Origin: CAWBRY01 sp963791295
Lineage (GTDB): Bacteria > Bacteroidota > Bacteroidia > Chitinophagales > Chitinophagaceae
Length of the DNA stretch: 64,000 nucleotides
Direction of reading: 5' to 3'
Assembly (NCBI GenBank): GCA_963791295.1
Contig: CAWBRY010000001.1
Coordinates: 2,108,001-2,172,000, forward strand
Shown piece by piece: positions 61,466 through 64,000 of the stretch. Both the position numbers and the translations under genes were made by a program. Position 1 is the stretch's first letter, and every line of letters begins with the position of its first letter. Under the pieces are notes generated by a model. That model had not been told where the DNA came from. It worked only from the letters and a program-made list of their open reading frames with translations, and did not search any database.

Positions 61466-61951
61466 ATGAGTGCATCGGATCGGGAATTGTTCGTTAAGAT
61501 GGTATTATTAGCCTGGGGTGCACAAAACGATAAATTGAATCTTTTTCTCTCGACTTTTACGGATGCGCAGTTTGAAAGGGAGGTAGCTCCAGGCAAGAAT
61601 TCGGGCATCTATTTGGCAGGACATCTCATCACAGTCAATGATGCATTATTACCTCTACTCGGCTTCGGCGAGAAAGTATTCCCGCATTTATACGAAATAT
61701 TTCTGATGAACCCTGATAAGTCGGGGATGCAGAAGCCAGCCATGTGTGAATTAAAAGACTGCTTGCAACAGGTTAATGAAAAATTGGCGCTGCACTTTGA
61801 GAACCTCAGCGCTTCTGAATGGTTTGAGCGACATACTTCCATTTCCCCGGAGGATTTTTTAAAAGAGCCGCACAGGAACAGGCTGAACGTGATGATCACC
61901 CGCACTCATCATATGGCCTATCATTTGGGTCAGCTTGCCATGCTGAAATAG
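61466..61951 (+). CDS. DinB-family metal-dependent protein
   Basis: The 161-residue protein has the four-helix-bundle layout of DinB/YfiT proteins, which bind a divalent metal through three histidines and often act as thiol transferases or hydrolases. Candidate ligands are the His in SGIYLAGHLITVNDALLP (about residue 53) and the two His in TRTHHMAYHLGQLAML near the C-terminus. The gene starts 6 bp after the upstream stop, so it is probably translated with it. The enzymatic reaction is not known. Confidence 0.78.
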   Translation: MSASDRELFVKMVLLAWGAQNDKLNLFLSTFTDAQFEREVAPGKNSGIYLAGHLITVNDALLPLLGFGEKVFPHLYEIFLMNPDKSGMQKPAMCELKDCLQQVNEKLALHFENLSASEWFERHTSISPEDFLKEPHRNRLNVMITRTHHMAYHLGQLAMLK

Positions 61952-61966
61952 CCAAAAAATCTTCAC

Positions 61967-61984
61967 AATCGTAATAATACGATT
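61967..61984. repeat. Inverted repeat AATCGTA-ATAA-TACGATT
   Basis: Perfect 7-bp arms around a 4-nt loop between the DinB-like gene and the repeat-protein gene. There is no T-run, so it may be a weak terminator or a binding site. Confidence 0.4.
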
Positions 61985-62022
61985 CGCTAGTTTCTGCCAA
62001 TTTTATGAATTAAATTTGTTGC

Positions 62023-62703
62023 ATGATAAAGCGATTGCTGGTAGCCCTACCCCTTGTTCTCAGTGCCTTATTCAGCCGTTCCCAGGAATTAAGTCATGTA
62101 GCTTTCACCGGAGGAACAACATTTGCCTCTTTTTCATTTACAACCGATCAACAAGTGATCATCAAGATCACCAACGATGGCAAAGTGCTGGAATGGGGAA
62201 CCGAAATGGACCCTCGTCGCCTGAATTACAGACCGGGAAAACTGGAGCCTTTCATGGCCAGGGTGGACTATTACGGCGACGAAGCGGATACTTTGTCGAG
62301 GGGCAAGGTAAAAAGTATAGGCACTTGTATCATAACATACTATGGACCTTATGAGACTCCGGTCCGCGCAGGAAAAATCAAGACTATTGGACATCTGATA
62401 CTGGATTACTATTCCAACTATGAGAATGCCGCCTATCAGGGCAAACTCCAGACGGCAGGGTCCACGCTATTTACTTATTACGGCTCCTACGAAAATGAGG
62501 CTATCCAGGGAAAGTTAAAATCGGTTGGTCGCAGCCAGATCGTCTATTACTCCACGTTTGATGATAAGTCGATCAAGGGAAAGATCAAAAGCATTGGCGG
62601 CAGCGCCTATATTTGGTACACTTCGAATGATCAATACAAAGGTGCATTAAGGTCGGGATCGCTCCGGCAGGTGATCAACGGCGTCACCTATTATATCATG
62701 TGA
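62023..62703 (+). CDS. Secreted protein with five to six 23-residue tandem repeats
   Basis: The 226-residue protein has a signal peptide (LLVALPLVLSALFSRSQ). From residue 72 it is made of repeats starting G-K-[LIV]-[KQ]-[ST]-x-G and containing a YY pair: copies start at about residues 72, 94, 117, 140, 163 and 186. The four central copies are exactly 23 residues, for example GKIKTIGHLILDYYSNYEN and GKLQTAGSTLFTYYGSYEN. A solenoid of short strands is likely, as in other 20-25-residue repeat families, but no known family name can be given. Confidence 0.7.
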   Translation: MIKRLLVALPLVLSALFSRSQELSHVAFTGGTTFASFSFTTDQQVIIKITNDGKVLEWGTEMDPRRLNYRPGKLEPFMARVDYYGDEADTLSRGKVKSIGTCIITYYGPYETPVRAGKIKTIGHLILDYYSNYENAAYQGKLQTAGSTLFTYYGSYENEAIQGKLKSVGRSQIVYYSTFDDKSIKGKIKSIGGSAYIWYTSNDQYKGALRSGSLRQVINGVTYYIM

Positions 62704-62738
62704 TTCATCCGATCGAAATTTCAAATTAACGCTGTCGT

Positions 62739-63989
62739 TTATCTCAATTTAATTAAGCGTTGGCTGACCTCGCTGCCACTTTGAAGTGCTGCTTCCACTG
62801 TGCCTTGCGAATCGCCTGTACATAATGCTTCTCCGGCAAAAAACAAAGTATCGTTGACAGGTTGGGACAACTTGCTTATTGCCTCTTTTGAAAAAAGTGT
62901 AGTATAACTATAACCTCCCTGCGAAAAGGGTTGGTTGGCCCAGCAAATAATTTTATGATGAATGAGTTCTTTCTTCAATGACCCGGGCTTGTAATTAAAT
63001 ATGGTGGATAAACAACGAATTGAGATGGCCAGCAATTCCGCGTCCGTATTCGTTGCCCTTGCCTTTGCACCAGGTCCACCCAACCAACCTGTCAGTAAAT
63101 TGCTTTGTTCCGGATATTGAGTCCACCAGGTCGGAATTTCCTGGTCACTCAACAAAAAACCAATCTCCTTTTCATGGTCGATCCAAAATGGCGTCTTAAA
63201 CTGCAGCAACACCTTAATAACAGATCCAAAACCCAATAGTTTCCAATGATCCTTTAGTTCATCAAGAGAGGGAACGAATTCAATCATCCCTGAAAGCATT
63301 ATACCGGGGGAGGCTGTTATGATAAGCCTGGCAGATTCAAATTGCCGGTTGCCGGATACGTGTACGATCACTTTATCTTTTTCATGTTCTATTTTATAGG
63401 CAGGGGAAGAATAATGAATTGCCGCCGGAGCGGTTTGCAATAAATAATCGATCAATCCTTTGTAACCACCGATGACTCTGAATTGCGGTTGGTCCATGTG
63501 CGTCCATTCCTTTCCTAAAGAAAGCATGGAGGCCTTGTCTATATCTGCAAGATCAAATCCTTCAGCAAATCCCTGAATAGATCTTCTCAAGCTACGGTAT
63601 TTTTCATCGGAGAACTTGTCAAGAAACTGTCGAACAGTGATGTCGGTTTTCAATCGTTTGAGCTCCTTCATAAATTCACCCCAATGAGGATCATGTTCTT
63701 CATCTAATAACCATTTACCATTTTGGACAGCGGTCATTTTTCCCTCCGCTTCCTGGTATTTGATTCCTGCATCCTTCAGCAACCTGGTCGTTAAGGGAAG
63801 CTTTCCATGGATAAATTCGGCTCCGGTTTCAACAGGATGATCGAATCCTTTTTCTTCAATGGTGTTGATCCGGCCTCCCGGTATAGGAGCTGCTTCGATG
63901 ATGCAGCAGTTGTAACCCGCCGATGACAACTCATTCAAGGCCATCAACCCTGAAGCACCGGCTCCGATAATGATAACATCATATTTCAT
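62739..63989 (-). CDS. Flavin-containing amine oxidase / FAD-dependent oxidoreductase
   Basis: The 416-residue protein starts with a dinucleotide-binding motif (YDVIIIGAGASGLMALNELSSAG, in part) and the second FAD contact in IEAAPIPGGRINTIEEKGF, then VETGAEFIHG, all typical of the monoamine oxidase family. The C-terminal FAD-binding block is NDTLFFAGEALCTGDSQGTVEAA (shown in part). It has no signal peptide and is presumably cytoplasmic. The substrate may be a polyamine or another amine; the sequence does not say. The gene is on the minus strand at the right edge of the window; its left end (62739) is convergent with the repeat-protein gene, 36 bp away. Confidence 0.9.
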   Translation of the reverse strand: MKYDVIIIGAGASGLMALNELSSAGYNCCIIEAAPIPGGRINTIEEKGFDHPVETGAEFIHGKLPLTTRLLKDAGIKYQEAEGKMTAVQNGKWLLDEEHDPHWGEFMKELKRLKTDITVRQFLDKFSDEKYRSLRRSIQGFAEGFDLADIDKASMLSLGKEWTHMDQPQFRVIGGYKGLIDYLLQTAPAAIHYSSPAYKIEHEKDKVIVHVSGNRQFESARLIITASPGIMLSGMIEFVPSLDELKDHWKLLGFGSVIKVLLQFKTPFWIDHEKEIGFLLSDQEIPTWWTQYPEQSNLLTGWLGGPGAKARATNTDAELLAISIRCLSTIFNYKPGSLKKELIHHKIICWANQPFSQGGYSYTTLFSKEAISKLSQPVNDTLFFAGEALCTGDSQGTVEAALQSGSEVSQRLIKLR

Positions 63990-64000
63990 CCTGACAATCC

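Overview
The window is chromosomal DNA from a member of the Bacteroidota, most likely the Chitinophagaceae. The signs are a SusC/SusD pair, proteins with type IX secretion (T9SS) C-terminal sorting domains, large outer-membrane beta-barrels, DUF-type secreted proteins, frequent 'TTTG ... TAnnTTTG' promoter-like sequences instead of sigma70 boxes, and almost no Shine-Dalgarno sequences. No species is claimed. Outside one 8.6 kb island every recognised gene is intact.

Layout. 1-635: start of a C-terminal processing protease (minus). 780-2451: sugar kinase and murQ (cell-wall amino sugar recycling). 2504-7193: thrA-thrB-thrC with ATGA couplings. 7233-10390: unknown cytoplasmic protein and a T9SS beta-helix protein, ending at a strong terminator. 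10612-14074: succinate dehydrogenase/fumarate reductase sdhCAB. 14089-18285: a small and a very large outer-membrane barrel. 18282-21831: ychF, a SpmA/SpmB fusion and a DeoR regulator. 21912-30385: envelope cluster with an OMP, an OstA/LptA-like protein, an MCE/MlaD protein, two tandem N-acetylmuramoyl-L-alanine amidases and a divergent LptD-like barrel.

30523-39217: tRNA-Arg(TCT) followed by an AT-rich integrated element bounded by a 16-bp direct repeat of the tRNA 3' end. It is largely decayed: a DUF262 nuclease gene with three frameshifts, a HEPN gene with an in-frame stop, an HNH (McrA-like) endonuclease, an unknown secreted protein, an excisionase-like HTH gene and a tyrosine integrase are all broken. 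In contrast, a compact minus-strand run of five short genes (34351 down to 32691) remains open. It includes two small membrane proteins and a 46-residue proline-rich peptide. This is the best candidate in the window for an undescribed system, possibly a membrane-acting defence or toxin module.

39284-43197: ung, an acetyltransferase, plsC, a small unknown protein and hutH. 43656-55269: a SusC/SusD pair followed, after a terminator, by an ASPIC/UnbV FG-GAP lipoprotein, a cytochrome-c/FG-GAP lipoprotein and a vanadium-haloperoxidase-like PAP2 lipoprotein. A 12-bp palindrome of LacI-family operator type lies upstream of susC. 55298-56974: hutU. 57043-63989: a T9SS protein, secreted proteins of unknown function (one with 23-residue repeats, one with a duplicated domain), an AHSA1/SRPBCC protein, a DinB-like protein and a flavin amine oxidase. 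No CRISPR array, rRNA, or insertion sequence was seen.
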